Shown piece after piece: positions 49,835 to 58,111 of a stretch of 64,000 bases of DNA (within the stretch, counting starts at the first letter, position 1; the number at the start of each line of letters is the position of its first letter). The position numbers and the translations under genes are program-made. Origin of the DNA: CAILZL01 sp049840395 (GTDB lineage Bacteria; Pseudomonadota; Gammaproteobacteria; Steroidobacterales; Steroidobacteraceae); NCBI GenBank assembly GCA_049840395.1, contig JASGLD010000005.1, positions 868,001-932,000 of the forward strand, in the 5' to 3' direction. Below the pieces are notes generated by a model. It was given only the letters and a program-made list of their open reading frames with translations. It had not been told where the DNA came from and made no database searches.

Positions 49835-51067
49835 ATGATGGTCGGTAATTCTCAAGCAGCAATTCCTATGATGCAACCCACTGATGTTTGTTCGGCAAGT
49901 CACCGCGGATGGATGTGCCTGTCCATTGTGATCATCATGACAGGCGCGCTTGGCGCCTGTACCGGCGCTGCAGGAAATACCGGCAAGCAAAGTAAGCGCA
50001 CCGACAAGGCCATCCCCGTAACAATTGCGCCGGCTAAATTGCAAACCGTGCCCTATATCTTGAGTGCGGTGGGCAACTTGATTGCCGTCAATAGTGCAGT
50101 GGTGCGCACGCGCGTCGACGCGCAACTGTTGAAAGTAGAGTTCAACGAGGGTGATGAAGTCAAAGCCGGCCAGGTGCTGTTTCGTTTGGATGCGCGACCC
50201 TACGAAGCTTTGCTGGCACAGGCCAAGGCCAATCTCGCCAAGGACGAAGCAACGCTGGAGCGTAATCGTGCACAACGGCAGCGCTACGACAACCTGATGT
50301 CGAAGGACTACGTGTCTGCCGATGACTATGCGCAGATCAAGGCCAACGAGCAAACCGCCGCTGCTGCAGTGATAGCCGATCAAGCCGCAGTGCAGGCCGC
50401 GCAATTAAATCTCGATTACTGCACCATCCGTGCACCCATCAGCGGTCGTAGCGGTACGGTGGCACTTCGCGCAGGTAATTTGTTGAAGGCCGCAGACGCG
50501 GCGACGCTGGTGACCATCACGCAACTCGATCCTGTCTATGTGGATTTCACGGTGCCGCAACAGGATCTCGACCTGGTGCGACGCGGTATGCTGGCCAGCA
50601 AAGCCATGGTCAGCCTCGCCACGGATGATGGCAATGTAAGCTATGCGCACACCAGCAAGCTGGACTTCATCGACAACACCGTCGATGCCGCCAACGGCAC
50701 CGTGCATGTGCGCGCAACAGTAGTGAATGGCGACCATGCTTTATGGCCGTCGCAGTTTGTCCATGTGCATCTGCAATTGGATCAGGCTGAGCAGGTGGTG
50801 ACTGTGCCCGGTAATGCAGTGGGCAATGGTCCGGACGGCAGCTATGTGTTTACGGTCGATGCCACCTTGCATGTGCATCAGCGTACGGTGACGGTATCGC
50901 GCCAGACAGATAGCGTGGCGATCATCTCGCAGGGCGTGGCGGCCGGCGACGAAGTGGTTAGCGATGGTCAATCGCGCTTGCAAGACGGTTCGCTGGTGCA
51001 AGCTGCCGATAATAAAGCTCCAGAGCAGGCGGCCGGGCAGCCAACAGATGCATCGGTGCACTCATGA
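49835..51067 (+). CDS. RND efflux periplasmic adaptor lipoprotein (AcrA/MdtA-like)
   Basis: A 410-residue membrane-fusion protein. The signal peptide ends in the lipobox GALGAC (Cys42). Then follow the lipoyl half VDAQLLKVEFNEGDEVKAGQVLFRLD, a coiled-coil hairpin (about 110-180), the second half LDYCTIRAPISGRSGTVALRAGNLL, a beta-barrel (LDPVYVDFTVPQQDLDLVR) and the membrane-proximal domain. The start is ATG 49835, 36 bases upstream of a second in-frame ATG pair; no strong ribosome site decides between them. The stop overlaps the pump gene start (ATGA). Sequence style (PVTIAPAKLQTVPYILSAVGNL) is nearest to MdtA-type adaptors. Confidence 0.92.
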   Translation: MMVGNSQAAIPMMQPTDVCSASHRGWMCLSIVIIMTGALGACTGAAGNTGKQSKRTDKAIPVTIAPAKLQTVPYILSAVGNLIAVNSAVVRTRVDAQLLKVEFNEGDEVKAGQVLFRLDARPYEALLAQAKANLAKDEATLERNRAQRQRYDNLMSKDYVSADDYAQIKANEQTAAAAVIADQAAVQAAQLNLDYCTIRAPISGRSGTVALRAGNLLKAADAATLVTITQLDPVYVDFTVPQQDLDLVRRGMLASKAMVSLATDDGNVSYAHTSKLDFIDNTVDAANGTVHVRATVVNGDHALWPSQFVHVHLQLDQAEQVVTVPGNAVGNGPDGSYVFTVDATLHVHQRTVTVSRQTDSVAIISQGVAAGDEVVSDGQSRLQDGSLVQAADNKAPEQAAGQPTDASVHS

Positions 51068-54000
51068 ACATTTCCGAGATCTTCATACGCCGCCCGGTGA
51101 TGACCGGTCTGTTGATGATCAGCCTGCTGGTGTTCGGTGGCATCTCTTATGGGTTGTTGCCGGTTTCCGATCTGCCCAATCTTGATTTTCCCACCATTCA
51201 AGTCAGCGCTTCCTTGCCCGGTGCGGATGCGGACACCATGGCCAGTGCGGTGGCCACGCCATTGGAGAAGCAACTGTCGACCATTGCCGGTGTGGAGTCG
51301 ATGACCTCTTCCAGCACGCAGGGCAACACTAATATCACCTTGCAGTTTGCACTGGATCGTAATGTCGATGCTGCTGCACAGGATGTGCAAAGCGCGCTGT
51401 CGGCAGCGGCGAAACAATTGCCCAGCGAGATGACCTCGCCACCCAGTCTGAAAAAAGTGAATCCCGCCGACTCGCCGGTGTTGTACCTGGCGCTGACTTC
51501 CACCACGAAACCCATAGCTGAAGTCGATGAGTTTGCCGAGACTACCTTGGCGCAACGTCTGTCGATGGTCTCCGGCGTGGCTCAAGTGCAGGTGTTGGGC
51601 TCGGCCAAGTATGCGGTGCGTATTCAACTCGACCCCAAGGCGTTGGCTGCGCACGATCTGGGTATCGACGAAGTGGCGACGGCTATCAATGCACAGAACT
51701 CGCATCGCCCCACCGGCACGCTGCGTAACGAGCAGCGCATCTATGCCTTGGAAGCCAATGGTCAATTGCTCAATGCGGCACAGTTCAGCGGTTTGGTGGT
51801 GAGCTGGCGTAATGGCGCTCCGGTACGGCTGTCGGATCTGGGGCAGGTGACCGATAGCGTGCAGAACGATCAAGCTGCCGCCAGCTATAACGGTCAGCGC
51901 GGCATCATCCTGGCGATTCAGCGCCAGCCGGGCACCAATACCATCGCCATGATCGATGCCATTCAAAAGCTGTTGCCCAAGTTGCAGGCCAATATGCCGG
52001 CCGGTATTCACTTGAGCGTCTTGTATGACCGCAGCGTTTCGATTCGCAATGCAGTGAGTGAAGTCATGTTCACGCTGGGGCTGGCATTGGTGTTAGTGGT
52101 GTTGGTGATCTTTGCCTTCTTGCGCGAATGGCGTGCGACGCTTATTCCCGCGTTGGCATTGCCGATGTCCTTGATCGGCACGCTGTCGGTGATGTATGTG
52201 CTGGACTACAGCCTGGATACATTGTCCTTGCTGGCGCTTACGCTGTGTGTGGGCTTCGTGGTGGACGATGCCATCGTCATGCTGGAGAACATCTCGCGCT
52301 ACCTGGAACAAGGTATGAAGCCGTTCGAGGCGGCACTGCGCGGCGCACGCGAAATCGGTTTCACTATCGTTTCGATGACGCTATCGCTGGTGGCGGTGTT
52401 CATTCCCGTGTTGTTCATGAGCGGCCTGATCGGCCGCTTGTTGCGCGAGTTTGCCGTCACCATCGTGGTGGCGGTGTTGATGTCCGCAGTGGTATCGCTG
52501 ACCTTGACGCCGTTGCTGAGCGCTCGATTGTTGCGGTCACATGTAAAAGAGAATGCAGCCCAACCCAAGCATGGTCGTTGGTACCACGCCAGTGAGCGAG
52601 TGTTTGAAAGATTACACGCGGGGTATGCACGCAGCCTGGCGTGGGTGCTGCAACATCGTCGCATTACGCTGCTGGGATTTCTGGTCAGTGTGCTGCTCAC
52701 TACGGTGTTGTATGTAGTGACGCCCAAGGGTTTCATGCCCGCGGACGACACCGGCCAATTGATCGGCACCACCGAAGGTGCGCAGGATATTTCCTTCACG
52801 GCCATGCATGCCAAGCAGGATGCGCTGGCGGCCATCGCCATGAAGAATCCCTATGTGGATGGCGTGATGTCTTCACTGGGCAGCGGCAATAACGGCCAGT
52901 CATTGAATCAAGGAAGATTGTTGTTACGACTCAAGCCGGCCAATGAGCGTCCCAATGCCACCGCGGTGGCGGCGCAGTTGCAGGCGCAGATGCAGGGTGT
53001 GCTGGGCATTCAAGTGTTCATGCAGAGCCCGCCCAGCATTCGTATCGGCGGACGCATTACCAAGACCCAGTATCAGTACACACTGCAGGATGACGATACC
53101 GAAGAGTTGTTTGCCAAAGCGCCGATGGTGCAGGAGGCCTTGGCCAAGTTGCCGGAGCTGCAGAACGTCACCAGCGATCTGCAGGTGAACTTCCCCAAGG
53201 TGCAACTGCAGATCGATCGTGGTCGCACTGCGGCACTGGGTGTAACCGCAGCACAGATCGAAGCCGCGTTATACGACGCCTATGGTTCGGGGCAGGTCAC
53301 CACTATCTACACGTCCACCAATGAGTATGAAGTGATCATGGAGCTCAATGCTGCGGACCGCGCCGATCAAAGCGCGCTGAGTTCCCTGTATATCCGCTCT
53401 ACCACCAGCGGTCAGTTGGTGCCGCTCAGTGCGGTGACCACCGTGACCAATAGCGTCGCGCCGCTGTCGGTGAATCATCAGGGGCAGGTTGCGGCCGTGA
53501 CCATTTCCTTCGATCTTGCCGATGGCGTGGCGTTGGGCACCGCCGTCGAGCAGATCAATCTCGCCCTGCAGCAGATGAATCTGCCTTCCGGATTGAGCGC
53601 CAGCTTCCAAGGTTCGGCGCAGGCGTTCCAGGATTCGGTCAGCGGCATGGGGCTGATGCTGGCCATGGCGGTGTTCGTCATCTATGTGGTGCTGGGCATT
53701 CTTTATGAGAGCTACCTGCATCCACTGACCATCCTTTCTGGTTTACCGACCGCCGGGCTGGGGGCGCTGTTGACCCTGCTGCTGTTCCATCGGGAGCTGG
53801 ATTTCTACGGCATGGTGGGCATGTTGATGCTCATTGGCATCGTCAAGAAGAACGCCATCATGATGGTCGACTTCGCTCTGGCGGCACAACGCGACCAGGG
53901 CAGCGGGCCCTTGCACGCCATCGAACAGGCCTGCCTGATCCGTTTCCGGCCGATCATGATGACTACCATGGCAGCCCTGTTGGGCACCCTGCCGGTGGCG

Positions 54001-54240
54001 TTGCAACTCGGCGCCAGTTCCAGTTCACGCCAGCCTCTGGGGTTGGCGGTGGTGGGCGGGCTGTTGATTTCGCAACTGCTGACCCTGTACATCACCCCGG
54101 TGATCTATCTCTATCTCGAACAGTTGGCAGGTCGAATCCGGCATGGTCTGGGCAAGGATGGTTTGGATCACGATGGCGTACCGCAGATTCATGAGCCGCA
54201 GGAGCAGCCACTTGCCGGCACCCTGCCAAGCCATAACTAA
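51064..54240 (+). CDS. RND multidrug efflux pump (AcrB/MdtB/MdtC-like permease)
   Basis: A 1058-residue proton-driven pump of the inner membrane. It opens with MNISEIFIRRPVMTGLLMISLLVFGGISY, followed by the PN1/PN2 porter domain. The proton-relay aspartates lie in TM4 (GFVVDDAIVMLENISRYLE, Asp401 and Asp402), and the matching Lys/Thr region lies in the C-terminal half (GMVGMLMLIGIVKKNAIMMVDFALAAQR). The twofold repeat and 12 membrane segments are complete. It follows the adaptor in an operon controlled by the divergent MarR gene. No outer-membrane channel gene is nearby, so a TolC-like protein from elsewhere must complete the pump. Confidence 0.96.
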   Translation: MNISEIFIRRPVMTGLLMISLLVFGGISYGLLPVSDLPNLDFPTIQVSASLPGADADTMASAVATPLEKQLSTIAGVESMTSSSTQGNTNITLQFALDRNVDAAAQDVQSALSAAAKQLPSEMTSPPSLKKVNPADSPVLYLALTSTTKPIAEVDEFAETTLAQRLSMVSGVAQVQVLGSAKYAVRIQLDPKALAAHDLGIDEVATAINAQNSHRPTGTLRNEQRIYALEANGQLLNAAQFSGLVVSWRNGAPVRLSDLGQVTDSVQNDQAAASYNGQRGIILAIQRQPGTNTIAMIDAIQKLLPKLQANMPAGIHLSVLYDRSVSIRNAVSEVMFTLGLALVLVVLVIFAFLREWRATLIPALALPMSLIGTLSVMYVLDYSLDTLSLLALTLCVGFVVDDAIVMLENISRYLEQGMKPFEAALRGAREIGFTIVSMTLSLVAVFIPVLFMSGLIGRLLREFAVTIVVAVLMSAVVSLTLTPLLSARLLRSHVKENAAQPKHGRWYHASERVFERLHAGYARSLAWVLQHRRITLLGFLVSVLLTTVLYVVTPKGFMPADDTGQLIGTTEGAQDISFTAMHAKQDALAAIAMKNPYVDGVMSSLGSGNNGQSLNQGRLLLRLKPANERPNATAVAAQLQAQMQGVLGIQVFMQSPPSIRIGGRITKTQYQYTLQDDDTEELFAKAPMVQEALAKLPELQNVTSDLQVNFPKVQLQIDRGRTAALGVTAAQIEAALYDAYGSGQVTTIYTSTNEYEVIMELNAADRADQSALSSLYIRSTTSGQLVPLSAVTTVTNSVAPLSVNHQGQVAAVTISFDLADGVALGTAVEQINLALQQMNLPSGLSASFQGSAQAFQDSVSGMGLMLAMAVFVIYVVLGILYESYLHPLTILSGLPTAGLGALLTLLLFHRELDFYGMVGMLMLIGIVKKNAIMMVDFALAAQRDQGSGPLHAIEQACLIRFRPIMMTTMAALLGTLPVALQLGASSSSRQPLGLAVVGGLLISQLLTLYITPVIYLYLEQLAGRIRHGLGKDGLDHDGVPQIHEPQEQPLAGTLPSHN

Positions 54241-54557
54241 TGCTAAAAATTTGTTTACTCTGAGCGCAATTGGGGCACTCTCCAGCCCCCACCGTACGGG
54301 CATTTTGCGCAGGCTCATTCGGTGATTAATAAGTACCTGCAAAGAACGTAAAGATATGCCAACCGTGGCGTGCGTCACTTGATGAGCTGTCGCTCAATTT
54401 ATTAAGCAGCTCAAAGGCTTAAGTCCATTGTTAACGTTACCCGAATGCACGTTAACGTTACCGCAACAGTTACGATGATGAGCTATCCAAGCGAACCCGG
54501 AACAATGTCTCACCGCCGATTCAAGCGGCCGAGTCATTGTTCACGGGAGCTTATTTA
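54241..54557. other. Intergenic region with direct-repeat operator candidate
   Basis: About 315 bases between the RND pump gene and the next TonB receptor, no supported gene. It carries two identical GTTAACGTTACC elements (listed separately) and the receptor promoter. The left part shows no clear terminator for the pump operon. Confidence 0.5.
54430..54462 (+). promoter_or_regulatory. Two GTTAACGTTACC elements upstream of a TonB receptor
   Basis: Identical 12-mers at 54430-54441 and 54451-54462 have 21-bp spacing, two helical turns. Each contains the palindrome TAACGTTA with a central AACGTT as found in LacI/GalR-type sites. They lie about 95-130 bases before the receptor start. Confidence 0.6.
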
Positions 54558-56699
54558 ATGCAGTCCGATTCCGCGTCATTCGCGACCCCCGCCACGGATG
54601 TGGCCTCAACCTCCAAGTATGTGCGCCGGGCTGTTCGCGCCGCGCTGGGCTTGCTTGCGCTGGCACCGCTGGCCTCATTCGCAGCCGATGCAACCGACGA
54701 GGCTGTGGTCGCCGCCAACAATAATGCCGCAGCGATTGGCGAAGTCATCGTGTTCGGTCGCGGCGAAGAATTGATCGGCAAGGCCGATGCCGCCAGCGAA
54801 GGCGCAGTGGGTGGTGACGACCTATTGGTCCGTCCCATGTTGCGCGTGGCCGATTTGCTGGAAGCCGTGCCCGGCATGATCGCCGCCCAGCACTCCGGCA
54901 GCGGCAAGGCCAACCAGTACTTCCTGCGCGGCTTCAACCTCGATCACGGCACCGACTTCACTGCCTACATCGACGACGTGCCCTGGAACCTGCGTACTCA
55001 CGGTCACGGTCAGGGCTACCTGGACGTGAATGGCTTGATCCCTGAAGTGGTGGAGCGCATCGAGTACCGCAAGGGTCCGTACCGCGCAGACAACGGCGAC
55101 TTCTCCATGGCCGGCGCGGCCTTGATGACCACCATCGACAACCTGCAGCGTCCTTTCGTTGCCATCGAAACCGGCCAGTACGGCTGGGGCCGAGTGGCCG
55201 GCGGCGGCACCACCAACCTGGGTAGCGGCATGCTCACCTTGCTCGGTCAATACAAGACCTATGACGGTCCGTGGGAATTGAAGGAAGACCTGCAACACGA
55301 ATCGGTGTGGGGCAAGTACACCCAGCCCACCGACTACGGCATGTTGAAGGCTTCGCTGTCCGGCTATCACGCTACCTGGAAGCCCACCGAACAATCGCCT
55401 GAGCGCGTCATCGGTACTTCGGTATGCGAAGACGAGTTCTGCGCGCTCGATACCACGGCCAAGGGTGAGACCCTGCGTTGGATCGGTGATGTGCAATTGC
55501 TGGCCGACGATTGGCGCGCCACGGTTTGGGGGCAGTACTACGACTGGCGCATGTCATCCAATCCAACTTATGACTACCAGATCGATCAATTCGATCGTCG
55601 CTGGATTGTCGGCGGTCGCTATGAACGCAACCTGCTGCGCACCGATAAGCTTGAAGTCAAAGCCGGTACCGAACTGCGCTACGACAACATCGGCAATGTT
55701 GGTGTGGATCATGACGTTGATGGTGAGTTCTCCGACAATATTGCGCGCAACAGCGCCCGTGAAGGTTCGATCGGCGTGTACAGCGAGGCCACCTGGCGCG
55801 CCACCGATGCACTGCGCTTCACCGGCGGCCTGCGCGGCGACTATTACAACTTCAACGTGGGTCTGCGTCCCGGCTCCGGCGAAATCGGACAAGAGAACGT
55901 CGGCAAGAAGAGCGACAGTAATTTCTCGCCCAAGGTGGGCGTGGCTTACGCGGTCAACAACAACGTCGAGTTGTACGGTAACTGGGGGCAGGGTGCACAC
56001 TCCAACGATGCGCGCGGCGTAGTTCGTGCCGACTCGGAAATCAAAGGTCTGGCCATCGGCACCGGCTACGAAGCAGGTGCGCGTTTCGAAGTGGGCGATT
56101 TCAAGATCACCACTGCTTACTGGTGGTTGAATCTGTCCAGCGAATTGATCTTCGTCGGTGACGACAACTCGGTGGAACCGCGCGGCGGCTCCAAGCGTCA
56201 TGGTTATGAAGTGGTAGCGTTCTGGCGTCCCAAGGAATGGCTGGCCATCGACGCCGTATACACCGGTAGCCAGGCGCACTACGTAGACTTCACCTATGAC
56301 GATGACACTGAAACGACCGGTGGTCACAACATCGAAGGTTCGGTGAAGAGCGCCGGTGAATTGGGTATTGCCGCCACCAAGGGTGCCTGGGAATTCAGCG
56401 GTCGTCTGCGTTACCTGGGGGGCTATGCACTGGTGCCCAGCAACACACAGAAGACCGATGCGGAAACCATGTTGAACCTGCGTGCGGCGCGTAAATTCGA
56501 ACACATCACCATTTATGGCGAAGTGCTCAATGCGCTGGATCACAAGGGCAAGGACATCGTTTACTACTACGGCACCAATGTGGCCGGTTACGACCCGACT
56601 CCCGATCCCGATGATCTGGATGCCACGCGCGTAGACGGTCGCGTCAGCCGTGCTGAAGAACCACGCACCCTGCGTGTGGGTTTGAAGTACGAGTTCTGA
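54558..56699 (+). CDS. TonB-dependent outer-membrane receptor
   Basis: A 713-residue receptor. ATG 54558 has GGGAG nine bases upstream; an in-frame GTT/TTG extension is unlikely. The signal peptide is long (to about residue 42, LGLLALAPLASFAAD). The plug opens with IGEVIVFGRGEELIGKADAASEGAVGGDDL and contains YFLRGFNLDHGTDFTAYIDDVPWN and RIEYRKGPYRADNGDFSMAGAALM. The barrel ends in EEPRTLRVGLKYEF. The HGTDF plug motif marks a distinct receptor subgroup whose substrate I do not know. A terminator follows. The gene upstream region has paired operator-like repeats, so it may be regulated by a small-molecule repressor. Confidence 0.93.
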   Translation: MQSDSASFATPATDVASTSKYVRRAVRAALGLLALAPLASFAADATDEAVVAANNNAAAIGEVIVFGRGEELIGKADAASEGAVGGDDLLVRPMLRVADLLEAVPGMIAAQHSGSGKANQYFLRGFNLDHGTDFTAYIDDVPWNLRTHGHGQGYLDVNGLIPEVVERIEYRKGPYRADNGDFSMAGAALMTTIDNLQRPFVAIETGQYGWGRVAGGGTTNLGSGMLTLLGQYKTYDGPWELKEDLQHESVWGKYTQPTDYGMLKASLSGYHATWKPTEQSPERVIGTSVCEDEFCALDTTAKGETLRWIGDVQLLADDWRATVWGQYYDWRMSSNPTYDYQIDQFDRRWIVGGRYERNLLRTDKLEVKAGTELRYDNIGNVGVDHDVDGEFSDNIARNSAREGSIGVYSEATWRATDALRFTGGLRGDYYNFNVGLRPGSGEIGQENVGKKSDSNFSPKVGVAYAVNNNVELYGNWGQGAHSNDARGVVRADSEIKGLAIGTGYEAGARFEVGDFKITTAYWWLNLSSELIFVGDDNSVEPRGGSKRHGYEVVAFWRPKEWLAIDAVYTGSQAHYVDFTYDDDTETTGGHNIEGSVKSAGELGIAATKGAWEFSGRLRYLGGYALVPSNTQKTDAETMLNLRAARKFEHITIYGEVLNALDHKGKDIVYYYGTNVAGYDPTPDPDDLDATRVDGRVSRAEEPRTLRVGLKYEF

Positions 56700-56758
56700 T
56701 GCAGGCCTTCATGTAACTCGCGTGCTTTGCCAAAAGGGCTTCGCGGGAAGCAATACAG

Positions 56759-56785
56759 AACCCTCTCCTCACCGAGAGGGTTTTT
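56759..56785 (+). terminator. Rho-independent terminator of the TonB receptor gene
   Basis: Stem AACCCTCTC / GAGAGGGTT with a 6-base loop, followed by TTTTTG, 60 bases after the stop codon. An outer complementary pair, GATGCAGGCC after the gene and GGCCTGCATC at 56791-56800, could extend the structure. Confidence 0.88.
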
Positions 56786-56958
56786 GTTTTTGGCCTGCAT
56801 CGAAGCGTTGCTAGTGCTTGGTGCTGTGGTATCGCGCGCTAGCGCCTTAAATTTTATTAACTTTTTGTCTTTATAAGCAGCGCCCTCTCTGCAAGACATG
56901 GCAAAAGGTATCGCGTATACAATCGAGCCGGTTATTTAAATCTCATCTGGAGACTTAC

Positions 56959-57696
56959 ATGAGCGGCTCTCTGCCTTCGCGTCGTGATTTACTCGGCGGT
57001 TTGGTTGTAGCAAGCGTGGCAACCAGCCTGGCAGAAGCAGCCGATTCGACTACAGCGGGTACGCCCAGCGCTCCACCTGCTTTTCGTGGTCAGCATGTAG
57101 CTCAGCCGCTGCCATTCAATCCCGGCAAGCTGGCGGGGCTTTCCGAAAAGCTACTGGTCTCACATCACGACAACAACTATGCCGGTGCAGTCAGCAATCT
57201 GAATCGCGTCGAGAAAGAACTGGCGCAGGTGACCAAGGATACGCCGGCCTTTGTGGTGGGCGGTCTGCGGCAGAGCGAGTTGATGTATCGCAACTCCATG
57301 ACCTTGCATGAAGCCTATTTCGGTAACTTGGGCGGCAGCGGTAAAGCTTCGGGTTCTATTGCGACCGCGCTGGGCGCAGCTTACGGCAGCGTTGACACAT
57401 GGGAATTGCATTTCCGCAGTGCCGCTTCTGCTTTGGGCGGCGGCAGTGGCTGGGTAGTGCTGGCGTACGAGTTGATGACCGGTGAACTGCGCACCTACGG
57501 CTCCAACCATCACACGCAATCGCTGACCAGCGCCATGCCGCTATTGGTGCTGGATATGTACGAGCATGCCTATGCCATCGACTTTGGCGCAGCGGCAGCC
57601 AAGTACATCGACGCCTTCTTCGCCAACATTCAATGGGATGCGGTGAATCAACGACTGGAGCAGAGCGTCAAGTTGGCGCGCCAATTGAAGAGCTGA
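56959..57696 (+). CDS. Tat-exported Fe/Mn superoxide dismutase
   Basis: A 245-residue protein that turns superoxide into oxygen and peroxide. The start carries a twin-arginine signal (SRRDLLGGLVVASVATSLAEA). The metal-site motifs are in order: LVSHHDNNYAGAV (first ligand His), MTLHEAYFGNLGG (second His), and LVLDMYEHAYAIDFG (Asp and His of the D-x-Y-E-H motif). The tail after the Tat signal includes a linker before the domain. Usual cytoplasmic SodB has no signal; an exported iron or manganese SOD would act in the periplasm after folding with its metal in the cytoplasm, which suits the Tat route. Metal type cannot be told from the motifs alone. Confidence 0.93.
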   Translation: MSGSLPSRRDLLGGLVVASVATSLAEAADSTTAGTPSAPPAFRGQHVAQPLPFNPGKLAGLSEKLLVSHHDNNYAGAVSNLNRVEKELAQVTKDTPAFVVGGLRQSELMYRNSMTLHEAYFGNLGGSGKASGSIATALGAAYGSVDTWELHFRSAASALGGGSGWVVLAYELMTGELRTYGSNHHTQSLTSAMPLLVLDMYEHAYAIDFGAAAAKYIDAFFANIQWDAVNQRLEQSVKLARQLKS

Positions 57697-58111
57697 TAAA
57701 TCCTCTTCATGTAACAAGGGCAAATTGAAGAAACGCTATTTAATGTTAGTTCCGAAGAGCTTTCCGTTTTCGGCTCAATCTTGGGGCCAGTTTCGGTGGC
57801 CAACAAACCCGCAACTGAATTGTCGAGAAGAAGATCGGTAACGTCGGCTTAGGTGATAAGACTGCGTACCGTACTCGACGTCCTACATAAGTGGCGGAAA
57901 ATTCTGACAGCCATACCGGCAGTGTTCTGTCAGACAAATAAAAATCCTTCCACCTACGATGCAGGCAACTCGTAGGACCGCACGCCGAGTTCGCTCCCCA
58001 CTCCCATGTAATCAAGCATGGTATGCGGTGAGCGACATTCGATAAGTACTCCAATCGGTGTGTTGTGCTGCGACCAGTGCCGGAGCAACGTAGACATGAG
58101 GAGTCATCGTC
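57697..58111. other. Intergenic region with an inverted repeat
   Basis: About 415 bases without a supported gene. An 8-bp inverted repeat TCTGACAG (57903-57910) with CTGTCAGA (57927-57934) and a 16-base spacer may be an operator for the receptor gene downstream. Minus-strand open frames here lack ribosome sites. Confidence 0.4.
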
